The notes below the pieces were generated by a model, which did no database searches, was not told the DNA's origin, and was given only the letters and a program-made list of their open reading frames with translations. Made by a program: the position numbers and the translations under genes. 64,000 bases of DNA, taken from NCBI RefSeq assembly GCF_030445035.2, contig NC_080677.1, forward strand, positions 108,865,263-108,929,262, read 5' to 3'. Numbering within the stretch: position 1 is the first letter of the stretch; each line of letters begins with the position of its first letter. Positions 35,369 to 49,100 of this stretch are shown here, in pieces. Origin of the DNA: Dasypus novemcinctus (lineage: Eukaryota > Chordata > Mammalia > Cingulata > Dasypodidae).

Positions 35369-37087
35369 TTCTCAAGAATTCCTAACTGCTCCCCCCTCTC
35401 TCTCTCTCGCTTTTGCTCTCACTTTTGTTTTCTCTCTCTCCCCATCCCTAAACCAAGTACAGAGATAGTTGTCTCATTATTAGTGACATAAAATGTTGCT
35501 TTTGAGCAAGAAGATGCTGGGTACTTTTGGTGACTAACCCCATTCCCACTTCTTTTCTTTTAAACTCCTGAGCTATTGTTTATCAGTACATTCTTTTATC
35601 CCCATTGCTACTAACACTGAATGTTACTTGGGTGTAAAGCATAATTGCTTTCTTTTCTAGGTCCTTAAACCCTTTGCTAACGTTACTGTCTGAAAGTTCC
35701 CGAAGCCAGGGTTCTAGGAGAGTTTGGCATGTCTGAACAGCTAAACCATGAAATAATGGAATAGGGCAGGCGGGGTGGGGGAGCAGGGCATTCTTTCAAT
35801 AAAAGAGCTCCCCTCTGCACACATGGCTAGTTAATTGGCCGTTCTGGGAAGGTATGGATGGGGAGGGGGGCTTCTGAGAAACGGCGGTGACAGTTAAGTG
35901 GCCTTTTGTTGACGTCCTCTGCTGAACGACTTTGTTGGAAGTAGGCTCTGCCTTTCCCCCACCTCCTGTGGCTTTTCTGTTAAATTCATCATTTACCATT
36001 CAGGCATCATCTTTCACTTTATCCTTCCAATATGACTGCTTTGTGTGCTCGCCTCTGCTTTATTCCTACTATTTCCAGACCATAAAGGGGACCGTGTGGG
36101 GCTTCAGCAGGGCCGAGAAAATGACTCTGCTGTATTGAAACCATGGTGAAGTATAATAATGCCTGCAAAGACCTCATGCCTAGCAGAAAGTGCGCTACCT
36201 ATCACAGCATAATGGTGACCACCTGACGCTAGAGAAAAGCGACTCTTCACTGATTCCTTCTACAATATATATTTCTCTTCCATTGTCCCCCTCTCCATTC
36301 TCTCCTCCTCCGCTTGTCCCCCTGGCAACTGGAGTACTGACCTAAAATGCAGCTGTGACTAAGAGTTAATGCCTTTGAAATAATAATACATTTTGCAGGC
36401 TTGTTCCACTCGCCAAGCCCATTCACCCAAGTTGTCTCATCTAGTATCCCCCCAAAACCTTGTGAAGTAGGGAGGGAAGAGATTATTAACCCCATTTTAT
36501 TGATGCATAATCTGAGATTTAGAGAGAGAAGGTAAATTGCCTCAGGTCTTTTAGATAGGAAGTGAGCACCCTCGTTTTCTATCTCTAAGCCCAGTGCCCT
36601 CTCAATGACATCTGCACCCTTAGGTGAAAGGAGGGCACGGCCCACGGAAAGTATGAGTGGATTGGGAGGGAGAAGAGACCAAAGAAAAGAATTAACAGAA
36701 GAGGGAGGAAAGGAATGTGTTCCTAGCGCCACCAGCTGCTCTTCATCTTTTTCTGGTGATGGAGGGTTTGGCGCCCAGGAGAGGCTAACCCAGCAAACTT
36801 CCAGGGAGGAAAGAAAAGCTAAGGGCCTTGTCTTCCACTTCTACTTCTTGTTCTCACTTTCCCCTTCCCCTGAGGGGTTTTGCCTAGAGGTGGGGCGGGG
36901 GGACAGCCCCAGCTCTCCCAAAGCACACACTGGGTCTTGCCCAGAGAAGACCTAATGCCCATTTTCAGGCCGGGCCTGCCGGCCTTTAGGTGCTGCGCTG
37001 TCCTGAGGCTAGGCCATGTCTGCGCGAGAGGAAAGCTGGTGAAGCTCGCCTGGAGGAAGTGGCACACAGGCTATCCCCGGAGGAGGG
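35369..37087 (+). other. CPA5 upstream region, with antisense MIR at about 36370-36560
   Basis: A CT-rich tract lies at 35394-35445. The 36370-36560 segment ('ttgtctcatctagtatccc', 'accccattttattgatgc', 'aaggtaaattgcctcagg') is an antisense MIR. Non-coding 5' exons and the CPA5 promoter are expected hereabouts, but no TATA box or first exon can be fixed. Possible acceptors precede 36969 (ttttcag) and 37070 (cacacag). Confidence 0.45.
37016..37042 (+). promoter_or_regulatory. Possible upstream ORF before CPA5
   Basis: ATG at 37016 opens an eight-codon frame ending TGA at 37040-37042, in the same frame as CPA5 and 46 bp before its start codon. If this segment is in the 5' UTR it would be a short uORF. 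Whether it is transcribed depends on where the first exon begins, which the sequence does not settle. Confidence 0.3.
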
Positions 37088-37179
37088 ATGGGTCCCGGGC
37101 TGTCCCCTGTGGACAGGCGGACACTCCTGGTCTGCAGTTTTATCCTGGTAGCAGCTTCGGGCCAGATGAATTTCACAGG
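37088..37179 (+). CDS. CPA5: CPA5 coding exon 1 (start codon, signal peptide)
   Basis: Encodes residues 1-30 and two bases of codon 31. The ATG at 37088 has a strong context (G at -3, G at +4) and is the first in-frame ATG after an in-frame TGA at 37040-37042. The hydrophobic core [11 protein letters not shown] is a signal peptide with likely cleavage near ASG/QMN, followed by a glycosylation sequon NFT at residue 28. The donor is gtgagt. Eight in-frame codons upstream, where human CPA5 has its Met (recalled), this genome reads ACA. A non-coding 5' extension of the exon is expected; its limit cannot be fixed from sequence alone. Confidence 0.9.
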
Positions 37180-40100
37180 GTGAGTGGCTGCTCTGCAACA
37201 GGAGGGGGCACTGGCCAGCGCTAGGGATTTGGGAGGGGGGCTTCGTTTGTGGGATGATCAAGGTAGAGGGAGTGAGGACTTCTGTTCTCATCCTGAACCC
37301 ACATCCAACCATTATCTTCCACTCTCACGCTCAAGGCCAGGCCATTCACCTGTGTATTGTCCCTCCCCAAATCCAGAGTTCTTAATCTGGGGTCAATGGA
37401 TAATCAGGCAGGGCCCCCCAAATCTCCTAAAATCAAATGTAAAAATTTGTATCCATTTGATTTTTGGGGGGAAGGGTCCATAACTTTCCTCAGACTCTTT
37501 AAATAAATTAGCTCTTACCCCCAGTGCCCAATTCCTTTTCCAGCCTTCTTTCCTTGTCTTGGCTTTTGGTTTTCCAGTAGCATTGACAAGCTTTGTTGAG
37601 CCCTTTGGTGGTCTGATCTCAGGGCTGACCCCAGACTGCTGACCCCAGAGGCTTGTGTCCTTCCTGGTCAGGGCTCCTTAGCCTCCTGCTCACAGCGGTG
37701 TCCCTAGCCTCCCTGCTAGGTTCGCTCGGCCCAGTGTCTTCTCCACTGGGCCTTTTCCAAGCAACACAGCCTCCCAGGAGTCCGTCTTTCAGCAGCTCCT
37801 TCAGCCCTTCTCTATGTTTTTCCAGAGACCAGGTTCTTCGAATCCTAGCCAAAGACGAGCAGCAGCTCTCACTTCTCAGGGATCTGGAGGGCCTGAGGCC
37901 CCAGAAGGTGAGGACTCCTCAGGGCTTGAGGATGCGTGCCTGTGTTCTCCTCCTTCAAACCAGCTCTCCTGATGTCTCTGCCAGAGATCGCAAAATGGTG
38001 GAAAATTCAAAAGTGGCTCTTCTTCAGGAAAGAGTGGGGAATGTTGGTGCCGTAGGTCGGGCAGCACTTCTTAGGCTGTGGTTCCTTCGGATCGCCCCTC
38101 AGGGCTGGGGGTTGCTGAGCAGGCCCTGTCAGGGAGGCCACTCTGAAAATGGCTGGCATTTCCTAAAGCCACATGGGACATATGTCTCTGGGTGGGATGC
38201 CATGTAGCGTGCCGGCTGTACACATCTGTTTCACAATTGAAATGGCTTCGTTTGGCAAACCAGTGTTTTGTTTTGTTCATCCCTGTCAGCCTGTGCAGTT
38301 GTTTCCACTGAGAAAATTTGTCCAATGCAAGTTATCACAATGGAAAACATTTTCTTCAACCACTGTAAGAGAAGGGGTTTGTTTGAAGACTGCGGAAACA
38401 ATCCCGTTCTTCTGGACATGGCCCAAAGCTGTTACCCATATTTCAATGAGCGTCTCAATGTACCAGAACTCAGAGTTCCTTTTAAGAATTCTCTCCATTT
38501 TACAAATTGAGAAGTAGACTTAGCATTAAGATGATGTGGGGACCAGGATCAGACCTCTCCTACTCCTCCAGGATTGGGGGCAATGGTGCTTCCCTCTTCT
38601 GCCCAGGGACCTCGTCCCTTCTATGTCCTAGGTGACGCGTGGCCTCACCTTCAGGAACTGTTTAGGGCTCTTTGGATCTTGGAGAAGTTGCAATGTGTGA
38701 ATGAGGCTGAGAAAGAAAGGTGCTGCTATTAGGGAAAGAAACTCAATGGCTTGGGATTTAGTTTGTTTGTTTTATTATTTTGTTTTGTTTTTTTGTCCCA
38801 GTCTTGCTTCTTTGATTTAAAGTTTTCATTCTGGAACTAGGACCCTCTTGCCTATATAAATGAAGAAGGTCCTTTGGCTCTCTAGGGGGCCTACAAGATT
38901 GTGTGTAAAGATATGCAATAAACCCACCCATTTTGCTTTCCTCTGTGACCAGGTGGACTTCTGGCGTGGCCCAGCCAGGCCCAGCCTCCCTGTGGACATG
39001 AGAGTGCCTTTCTTTGAACTGAAAAATGTCAAAGCTTATTTGGATTCTCATGATCTTGCCTACAGCATAATGATAAAGGACATCCAGGTAAGGTCCCACC
39101 CCAGCACTGAGACTGGACCCTCACCTTCCATATTCTTTTCTGATTTTTTTGCACAACTTGGAGGAAAACATCCTGGGCGAGTAGGAGAGTGGACATCCTT
39201 GTTTCTGGAGCGCCAGCTGCATTTTTGCGAACAAACTGTGACAGGAATTGAACCTCACACGTTCTCGGAGAAAACTTAAATACAGTGCTAAGTTCATTGG
39301 GGGATGAGTGCTCAGTGAGTGGTGATGGCAGGGCTGCTTGTGGACAAGTCCTCTTAGGGAGGAATTTGCAGCTAATAAAGGAAGAGAGGGGAGAAAGGAG
39401 ATAAAAGGAAATAGCTTGGCTCTCTTCTAGACACGGGGGGGGGGGGAGGCGGTTCTGGACAGCGTCTTTGCTTTCCCAGCTGTACTCTCCTGTCCCTGTG
39501 GTGGTGCAAGGGGAACCCTTTCACTGCCAAGAAGCTGCAGGAGGTGAGAGGAGCCTCCCACCACCTCCGCTGCAGAACTGTCCGCACTGGGAATCTCTCC
39601 CAGGAATGGTTATCGCACACGAACAGCCTTGGGTGAAGTGACTGCAGGCTTATCCCTGAGTAGTGTGAGGGAGCCTTCATCCTGGGCACCCCAACCTCCC
39701 TGCCCCCACTTGAAGCTACATGTTTCTCCCTTGTAAAACAAAACAAAATAACTTTTATGGTAGTCAAGTATATAAAACTCATTCTCCTCTTTTTGAACAT
39801 CAGGTTCTACTTCAATTGTCCTGTCTTCAGGGAGATCCCAGATTGCCTCTGAAAGTTGTTGACAGCATAGCCTCTCTCCTAAAACAATTATTCTGGCTAC
39901 TCCTCCTTGGTTAAGCCTCTCTGGGTGCACCCTTCTGTGGATGCTCTGGAAAACTGTGTACCTCTGGAATTGTATCCACATACATTAATTCCCAAATGTG
40001 TGCGTCAGCTAATCTCCAGGCTCAGAGTGTGGGAACAGAGTCGCCTGGAGTGCACACACTTGACACGGAATGCCGAGGGGGATAAACGCATTAGATGCCG

Positions 40101-43100
40101 TTCCTTTCCCAGGCAAGCACAGCGCTGCGGTACTTCAGCCCATTCAAAGGCCTTTATCCCCTCATCAAGCACATCTGTTTCTCTACTCAACATGTGGGGG
40201 TGGGATATTTCTCTAGTTAAATCCCCATGAACCAAACTGGGGAAACTCTCACAGACAAGAGAGGCCACCACATCAAAAGAAGTAGAACTTAATTCTTGTT
40301 TTTAGCCTGCACCTCTAATTTGAAGTTTGTGTTCCCTTGCTTCTGCCCTGCTCTGGGAACCCTGCAGCATTTGACAGATACATAGTAAGTCTCCACGACA
40401 TTTTCTGTTGATTTGTGTACATCAGGGATGGCCCCCAAATTACCTCTGAACCTCCCCCACTAGCTCCTATGGAGTTGCTGGGCTGCATTCTCCTCAGCCT
40501 GCCCTCTCCTCACGTCGCTGGTCCCAAATCCCTCGCTCTGGTTTAGCACTCCCTCTCGGTAAAACGCCCTGAATGCTCAGCACTAACCTAGCCAGGCAAG
40601 TTTTTCACCACCAGCTTGTCCTGTCTGCAGTGTATCAAGTTCTGCTTCACATGCTTGAGTTTGAATGTAAGGTTAGAGGGAACTGGGCGAGGGAAGAGGC
40701 TGTGGTGTTGAGTTGACGGGTGGTGATGAAGGGTAGACGTGTCTCAGACAGAGAACAGAGGGCTTTGACCAGTTGGGGAGCTGGCATCGAGGCTCCCGTT
40801 GTAGTTCTTGGTGCACATACCTGGTTTCTTCCCATCCTCTGAACCTTCCTAGCCCAGGGCTTGGTTTAGCGTCTCCTGCAAGGCAGACCTTTGACAGTTG
40901 TCTGCTGAATGGACTCACTTCTTGGCAGGTTCAGGAAGAGCGTGTCCAGAGAGAGCCCGTGTTGATACACTGGTCTTTGTCTCCTGAGCCCCTCCCCTCA
41001 TTGCCTCAAGGTCTGGGGTCACACCCCTCTTCTTTATACCCCCAGTACCTTCTATAGGACCTGCCACTTAGTTGGGGCTTAATGAATCCTAGTCAAATTA
41101 ATGGATGTGAGAAGAAAAGAAAAGAGGAGAGGGTATGTTTGCTGCTTGGTCCAGGCTGAGAGGGAGCATAGAAAATCTTGATGCTGGTTTTTACTTTGAC
41201 CAGAGGCACTGGCAATTTCTGAGGAAGGGAAAGACTCAGCCCCTGTAATCAAGGGCATGCTTGAGAAAGGTGTGGTGGGTTCATTATTCCCCCATCAGAT
41301 TCAGAGATACCTACTGTGTGCTGAGCATTGGGCACGTGCTGGAAATACAAAGACAAATAATTTGGTCCCTCTATTCAGGGCAGTTGGAGTGTAATGGGGG
41401 ATGGGGGAGCGGAGAAGTAAATCAGTGATCACAATGGAGTGGATGAGTGCCCTGATGGAGGGAGAGCAGGTTGCCATGGGAGCGAATACAAGAGGCTCTG
41501 CTCCTGAGCTCTAAGAAGGCGGTAATTGCGGTGTGGAGCTGAAGAGCAGGCAGCGCGGGGGCCGGGGAAGGGGGTGCGGGGGTCTGATTGGAGATGGGGC
41601 TGGACCAGATCACCAAGGGCATCTTCTGCCATGTAGAGGTTTGGATTTTATCCTGAAAACTACGGGGAGCCATCGACGGGTTCTGACACGATCAGATTTG
41701 CATTTAAGAAAAATCACTTGGGCGACTGCATCATGACAGTGCTGAGGAGGGGACAGGGGCAAGGAGAGACTGACAGGCAGAAGGGTGGTGAGGAAATTGC
41801 AGCGGGCCAGGCAAGAAATTATCTGATTCCGAGTGAGCTCTATTTGCATTTAATTTTTCTTCACCTTCGCATTCTTTTCAGCTCTTTGGTTTTGTTTTTT
41901 TTTTTTGCCCCAGGATGAGTCACCATGGAAAAGCTTCACTTGAGCAATCAGCTCTGTGGATTTTAATGGCTTTTTTCTGATTACAAAATTAATAAATATT
42001 CATGTTAGATAATTTGGAAAATAGGCAAAAACACAAGGAGGAAAACAAAAATCACCCATGCTCCTACCATCTAGAGAGAAATACAATTTAGTATAAATGT
42101 TGCTTCACCAATTCCCCTCCCTCTCCTGGATCATTCCCATCAGCATACAAATACATAGTTATTTCTTTCTAAACCCTTCTCTCTTGATCGCTTCTCCCCC
42201 TTCAGCTATCACCCCATTTCTCCATTCCTCATACAGTGAGACTCCTGGGAATACTGACCTATGCTTGCCAGCTTTAGTCCCTGTCCTCTCACAGTCCTTC
42301 TAACCCTCATTTCACCAAAACTGCCCTTGATGATGTCACTAACAGCTCATAGGTCAAACTCAATGGTCAGTTCTCAGTGCGCATCATTCTTTCATGTTCC
42401 ATTATTCACCAGTAGGACTGGCCACTCTCTCCTCCCTAAAACATGTCTTTTCACTTGGCTTCCAGGAAGCGACAACATCCTGAGTCTCCCTACCTCACGG
42501 TCTGGTCTTTCGCAGGTTGCTTTCTGCTTCCTAGCTCAGTCCTTGGACTGCTCTTCGTACTCTCATCCAGGATCTGTCTCCTGACGACCCCTACCTCTAA
42601 TTTCCAGCCAGCACCTCTTTGCTAGACTCCAGACTTGTATGTCTGACTGCCACTTATCATTTCCACCTGCGTGTCTAATAGGACCCCAAACTTCACAAGT
42701 CTGAACTGAGCTCTGCCTACACCCTACCTGCCATCCTTGACTCCTCCCTCAATCTCATTCTCCACATCCAATCCATCAGTACATCCCATTGGCTGTCCTT
42801 TCAAAATATATCATCACACCCCACGCCACCAACCTGGGCCAATGCACCATCCTCCCTCATCTGGATTATTCCACTAGCTTTCTAACTGCTCTCCCTGATT
42901 CCAGCCTTGCCTCCTAACTGCCCATTCTCAAAACAGTCCGTGGGATCCTTTAATAAGATGCAAATCAGATCTTGTCACTCCTCTGTTTTAAACACTCCAA
43001 TGACTGCCCAACTCAAAGTGGAAGCCAAAGTCATTAAAATGACGATAAGGCTCTGTGTGATCTACCCTACCCCCATCACAGATTACTCTTCCTTGCTCAC

Positions 43101-46100
43101 TCTCCTCCAGCCATAGGGGCTTCCTTGATGTTCCTCGAACTTGCCTGACCCATTCCTGTCTCAGGACCTTTGACTTGATCCACACCTCAGGGCCTTTTCA
43201 TTTGCTGGTCCCTCTACCTGGAAGGCTCTTCCTGAAGGTATCTCTATGGCTTATTCCCTCGCTACTTTCAAAACCTTTTCATCTTACTTTACATTGTTCC
43301 CTTCTTCTCCCCAACTCCCTTCTTCCCTTTCCTGCTTCTCTTTTCCCCTTGGCACTTACTGCCTTCTAATAATAACTTCTTTATCTTGTTTATTGTTTGT
43401 ATCTCCTGCTAGAGTGTATGCTCCACAGGGCCAGGATGTTTTTGTTTGATTGGCTGCCATATCTTTAGTGCCCAGCACATAGCGTGTCCTCAACAAATGC
43501 TTGTTTGCTGAATAGAAGAGTTTTAAAAGTGGGAGCACTGTGGGTTGGGAGTGGGTAGCAGCCCTAAAGAGGAAAGGAGGACATGTAGAGACGAGTGCCA
43601 GAGAACACGGGGAAGAAATGAGAAATCCTTGGGAAGGCCGCGAGGGTGAGGCAGAGTCTGGTCACCCCAAGGGGTCGGGGAAGAAGGATGACCAGGCCTC
43701 TCTGTTGGGCCCCATGAGGGGCAGGCACTGGCCAACTCACCCAAGTGACCACTGATGGGGGGGCAGTCTGTTGTTCAAGTCCTATGCTGCCATATTCCCT
43801 CTGGAGGAATCCAGATTTCCTGGCCATGTCTTGTCATGATTGTTCCATTGCAGAGCCCAGAGTCACCCCAATTATTGTCCGTGTTGTCATCATCATCTTC
43901 ATCATCATCATCATCACTAATATTTACTAGGATTTATTACATGCCAGGCAATGCTCTAAGCACTTTACTTGTACTGATTTTTTTAATCCTCACAAGAACC
44001 TTTCAAAGTATGTACTAATAAGACCCCCATTTTATGATGGGGAAACTGAGACACAGAGAAGTTAGTAATGTGCCCAGGTAAGTGACAGAGTCAGGATTTT
44101 TCGGCTGTGGTGCCATCTGCCTCCCCAGCAGCAGCCACCACTGTTGTTTGTGTGGTGTTTTAACTTTGCCTTTCCTGTGGTGAAACTGTGGTTCATCCTT
44201 GACTTCTGGAGGGCGAGAGTGGTCTATCCTAACAGCTTGAGATCTGAGGCCACTGTCATTTAAGCATGGACTGCAGTTGCCAGTAACCACATAGTTGCTC
44301 CTACAAATGTTAGGCCTGGAAGACAAGGCCAGGGACATACTGGGAGAGCAGTCTATTGTCATCAAAGAGCAGGGTTAGATCCTGTCTGGATTTAGAGCCC
44401 ATTTCCAGCTCCCCACTTAACCGTTTCCATCCACTGCTCCATTTTACTTCTGTGGTTGGAGTTCAGCTGCCAGTCAAGAGGGCTGGCTCCCTTCAGGCCT
44501 CACTTCACCTTTCTAAGTGCTTCCCCTCCCGGGTCCTAGAGATGCTGCTCTTTGCTTAATGCCCCCTTCCTTCCTTATCCCTGTCATAAATTAACTCACA
44601 CCAAGGTATTACTTTCCCTGTCAGGTATGACTTCCAGGGAGGCAAATGGCTTACTTCTGAGGTGTTTTTTTCTGTTTCCCCTGAGAAGCCTGACAGGTCT
44701 GTAATTAGGCATTCCTGAGCCTGCTGCAAAACAACATTCCTTAGATCACCCATCTCCTTCCCTCAACTGTGTGAAGGCAGCAAACATCTGTGCATTTTTC
44801 AGGCCTGGGTAGATTAGTGTTCTTGGAATTGAGGCCCAACTATAAGGTCTGAGCATTCCCAATTTGTAAGAGAGTGTCATAATTCACAGGCTGTGAGGGT
44901 GTTTGGGAAGTTATTTACAGTTTGGTGTCCACTTTCCATTTGCCTCCAAGCTGTTTTGTAGAACAAAGGACAGCCTCAGGGAGCCTAGTGTGTCCCCAAG
45001 GCTGTGTGGGAAGAACAAGTTCCTCTGGTCCCTGCTTCCCAGCTTCTCCTCCGGGTACTCCACCCTCGCCCATTGCCTCAGGCCCTCTATCAGCTCTGGT
45101 CCCTTTGACGTCATTCTGGTGGAGCCTGTTCCCTTCCTCAGCAGCTGCTTGCACAGCTGGTAGCACCCGACCCACAGTGACGGGCACACATCTGTCATGG
45201 TGGACTGTTGGGAGTTGGGTTGATTTCCTGGGAAGAAGACAAATTCCTTTTGTTGGAGCTTCCTGGGGTGGTGATTGTGCCAGTGAGGATCAGGATTCCC
45301 TCAGCGACATCTAACTTAATGGACAATCCCAGCTTTGCTCTAGATGGGAATAACCCCAGACTGGCCAGTCCAGCTAGCAAACCTTGCAAGTCCAGTTCCC
45401 TAGCATGTAGTCGGTACTCAAAAGTAAAATAAAATAGGCCCCCAGACATCTATTTCCAGTCCTTTATTTTTTATTTTTATTTTTTTCCAGTCCTTTTTAA
45501 AATCTCAGAACTTAAGGGTAGTGAGGAAGCTGACTAGGTCGTCAGGGAGGAGTCACTGGCTGGTGGCTTCTCTGTAGCAGGTGGGTGGGGCCTCTTTTCA
45601 GCTCTGGTATTTGAAGACTTCCTGGCTTCTGCTTCATTTAGCCATTAGGTTATTGTGGGTGGTTTTGTTTGTTTGTTTGTTTTTGGAATTATTTATTCAT
45701 TTAAAAATTCTTACTTACTGAAATAGTGTAAGCACATTGCAAAAATGTGAAAATAGAGAGAAGAAAAAAAGTTGCCCCAAATTATCATCTTTCTATCCTA
45801 ACGGGTATTATTAACATTTTGATATATGTATTTTGGCATTTCAGTGTCTTTTTTCCCTATGCTTAGAAGGGATACTTGCTCTTTCATTATTATTTTTTAA
45901 ACCTTTTAATTGTAAGCATAGTATGATGACATTTTCAGCTACCATTTTTCACATTTGTGCTCTCTTTTTGTTTGTGATATATTTATTATTGTTAACTTTT
46001 AGTTTTGATACTATCCTTAAGAAACCCAAGGTTAGGAACTAGGATATCTGGGTTCTTACTTCACCTCTGCCACTTAGTAGCTTTGACATTAGTTCCCTTC

Positions 46101-49100
46101 ACCTCTCCTGGCTGCCTTATCTTTATAACAGAAATAGTTAATTCCTGCCTTGTTATCTGGCCATCTGACCAGATCAGATGAGATACTGAGGATAAAGATG
46201 CTTGGTAAACTAAAAGGCTCTGGACAAAAGCAAGGCATCATAGGACTTACTTGTGGCCCAGAGTTGCAAACAAGGGGGTAACTTTGGGTTGAGGTCCTCT
46301 GATTTCCCAGCATCTTCTTTGACAGAGGGGCTCAGGCACTCTCCATGCTGGGCAGTTGGTCCTGGATCCTGGGCTTTCTCCACTCCTGGGTGCCAAGGTA
46401 AGGATATGAGGTTGGGGTGAAGGATACCTGCCCACCTCACTGTGGCCCAAGCAGGGAAAAAATGTCCCAGGACATTGTGAGAGGTCTGAGCTGTGGATGG
46501 CCAACTCAACTCAGATACTATACTGCCTTCTTGAAGGGCAGTGGGAAGTACCATGTGAGGATTGAGTGCCAATTCCAAATTAACTCCCTAGGATATTGCT
46601 TTTAGCTCACCTAGACTTGTGTTTCGGAGGCACTTAACATTTTGATCCAAAGAGCTTTGGCACATCAGTAATAATGGTTTAGAATGGATTTGTTTATACC
46701 TGGCTTTCTGAATGGCTTAGACACCAGTTGTCTAGGCTACTTTCTGGGGATAGAGTTGATGTTAGGGGTAGTGGAGTCCTGTTTGCCACAGTTTGTCAAT
46801 GCATGTGTTTCAGCTTAGGTTCTGACTCAATGGAATGTTTATAGAGGGCAAACACAATGTTGGCTATTGACCACGAGCACCTCTTCCAAAACACTTAAAT
46901 ACATTATTACAGTTTATCCTATGAGGTGGGCAAGGCAGGTATTGCCCCAGTTTTCAGGCTGAGGAAACGAAGGCCAAATTTATACAGCAATCTAGTGGCA
47001 GAAGCAGAAACCAGCTCTCCACACTCCTTGCCCTGTACTCATTCAGGAGATGGCAGCATGAACGCCACCTGCCAAACGGAAGAATCACCCAGCGATCCAG
47101 CATCTCCTATTGTGCAGCTCACACTCATAGTGGTTTATTCTCCTGTGTCAATGCTGTGTTTGTGTACAGCCAGCTGAGGAAGGGCTCCACAGAGAATGAG
47201 CTGCCCTACCCTCCCATTCCCTTCCAAAATGTGTTCCTATCTTCTAGGTGCTGCTGGATGAGGAGAGGGAAGCCATGGCAAAATCCCGTCGGCTGGAGCG
47301 CAGCACCAGTAGCTTCAGTTACTCCTCTTACCACACCCTGGAGGAGGTAGGTCTGCCTGGTTAAGTTCTGGGCTTTTTTGTCCCTTAGGACCCCTGGGAA
47401 TCTGTCTCCACTTTAGTCAGAGACTAGTGATGGTTTCCAGGGTCTACAAGAGACAATGAACTAACACTTGAGGTGTGCAGAGCAAGCAGACAGAAGGTGA
47501 AGATCTGTTAGGTAGACAGTTAGCCTCAAAGAAGTCCAGAACCCAGGATTCTGATAGAGGGAACTTCAGCTCAACAGCATAGTCCTAGGGAGGTAGAGGA
47601 GCATGGCAAGACAGGAGACTGAAGGGTTTACCGGGAAGAACTTTTAGGTAAGAACCCCTTAATGGTCAGTACAGGACAGATAGGAAACTGCCTTCATATC
47701 CATTCCTCTGGCTAGGGATCCAGTGGTCTTAACTTCTCCACAACCAGTCCTGGTATTAAGTAGCCCCAGCTGCAGGTACTAGAGGGCAGCAGGGCCAGAA
47801 AACCAGGCAAGTCAGAGAGCCGTGTTTGTGGAATAAAATAGAGTTGCCCTCACATATTAAAAAATTTCATAATCACAGTTGCAGTCAGCTAAGGCAGGCA
47901 TGACTGATTGTGATTTGTTTATAAAGGAAATTTACAAGGAGAGCACAGGGAAACTGTCCACTCTATTATTATCATCATTTTACAAGGCCTGTAATAGAGG
48001 ATCCACTTTCTTTCATATATTTGTTAAATGAATTTTGCATATTGAAGGAATAAGAAAATGAACTATAGTCACTGTTGATACCAAAGATAAATAAAACATG
48101 ACTGACTTTGAGGGGCTTAGAGTCTAAACCAGGAGCCATATAACCAAAAACAATACTATAAAGACTATGAGAGTTGTCAACTAGAGAAAGGAGGCAAGAA
48201 AAAAGAATTCCAACCACAGAAAGCCATGTAGGCAGACCCTGGAGATTGGGTGGACCCAGGACATGCTGTTCCTCCAGGCCAAAGCTTAGCTCTGCAGAGA
48301 ATCCTGGGAATCCAGGCAGGCCATAATTCATTGTCCTTAGCCCTGGAGGGTATCTTCAGTTTTTGTAATCCTAGGTTCTTTTGGATCCTCAAGGGAGGTA
48401 GGAAAGCAATGAGGAGAGTGTGAAGGGGGAAGGAGAATATTCTCCCTGTTTAAACGCCAGTCTGATAAATGTCATTCCTTCCAGATATATAACTGGATTG
48501 ACGGCTTTGTAACTGAACATTCGGATATAGTCTCAAAAATTCAGATTGGCTACAGCTTTGAAAATCGCTCCATTCTTGTCCTGAAGGTAAATGACTATGG
48601 TGAAAACCTCTGGCATAAGATTAAGTTCATATAGGTAATGGCTGGGTGCAAGTTTTAGGGAAAGAAAGGATACCCCTATCCTGAGGTGACCCATAATCTT
48701 GGGGACTGTGGAGTTCAGGAGTCCACCCCTCTCTTACAGGTGTGGACATGTGACAGTGCAGTAACCTGGCCCGTCCTTGGCCAGGAAGTGGGTGGGAAAG
48801 TTGCTAAGGAGATGGAGCTGTGGAGTAGCAGTCATCACCCTGGACTTGGGGTGTTAGTTTGGATGAGCCAGCATTCTTTTTACCTCAATTGCTTCTGCTA
48901 AATGGGAAGCGAGATACACACAGAAGCCTCATTTGAAAATGACTGAGGTCACCAGGCTCAGACAGCCTCACAGGTAGGCCTGAGTCTTTGGGGAGGCCTC
49001 CCAGGCTTTTACAGGGGTTCCTGGAAATAGAGTCTTAGCAAACTTGGCAACTGCAGTGCCTTGGTCATGAAGGAGACAGGGTAGGAGACTGTGGAACCCT

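Noticed and set aside
36247-36732. 161-codon minus-strand open frame upstream of CPA5
   Set aside because: Covers an antisense MIR; no recognisable domain and no supporting context.
37653-38207. 184-codon plus-strand open frame
   Set aside because: It is intron 1, CPA5 exon 2 and intron 2 read through; only 37826-37907 is coding.
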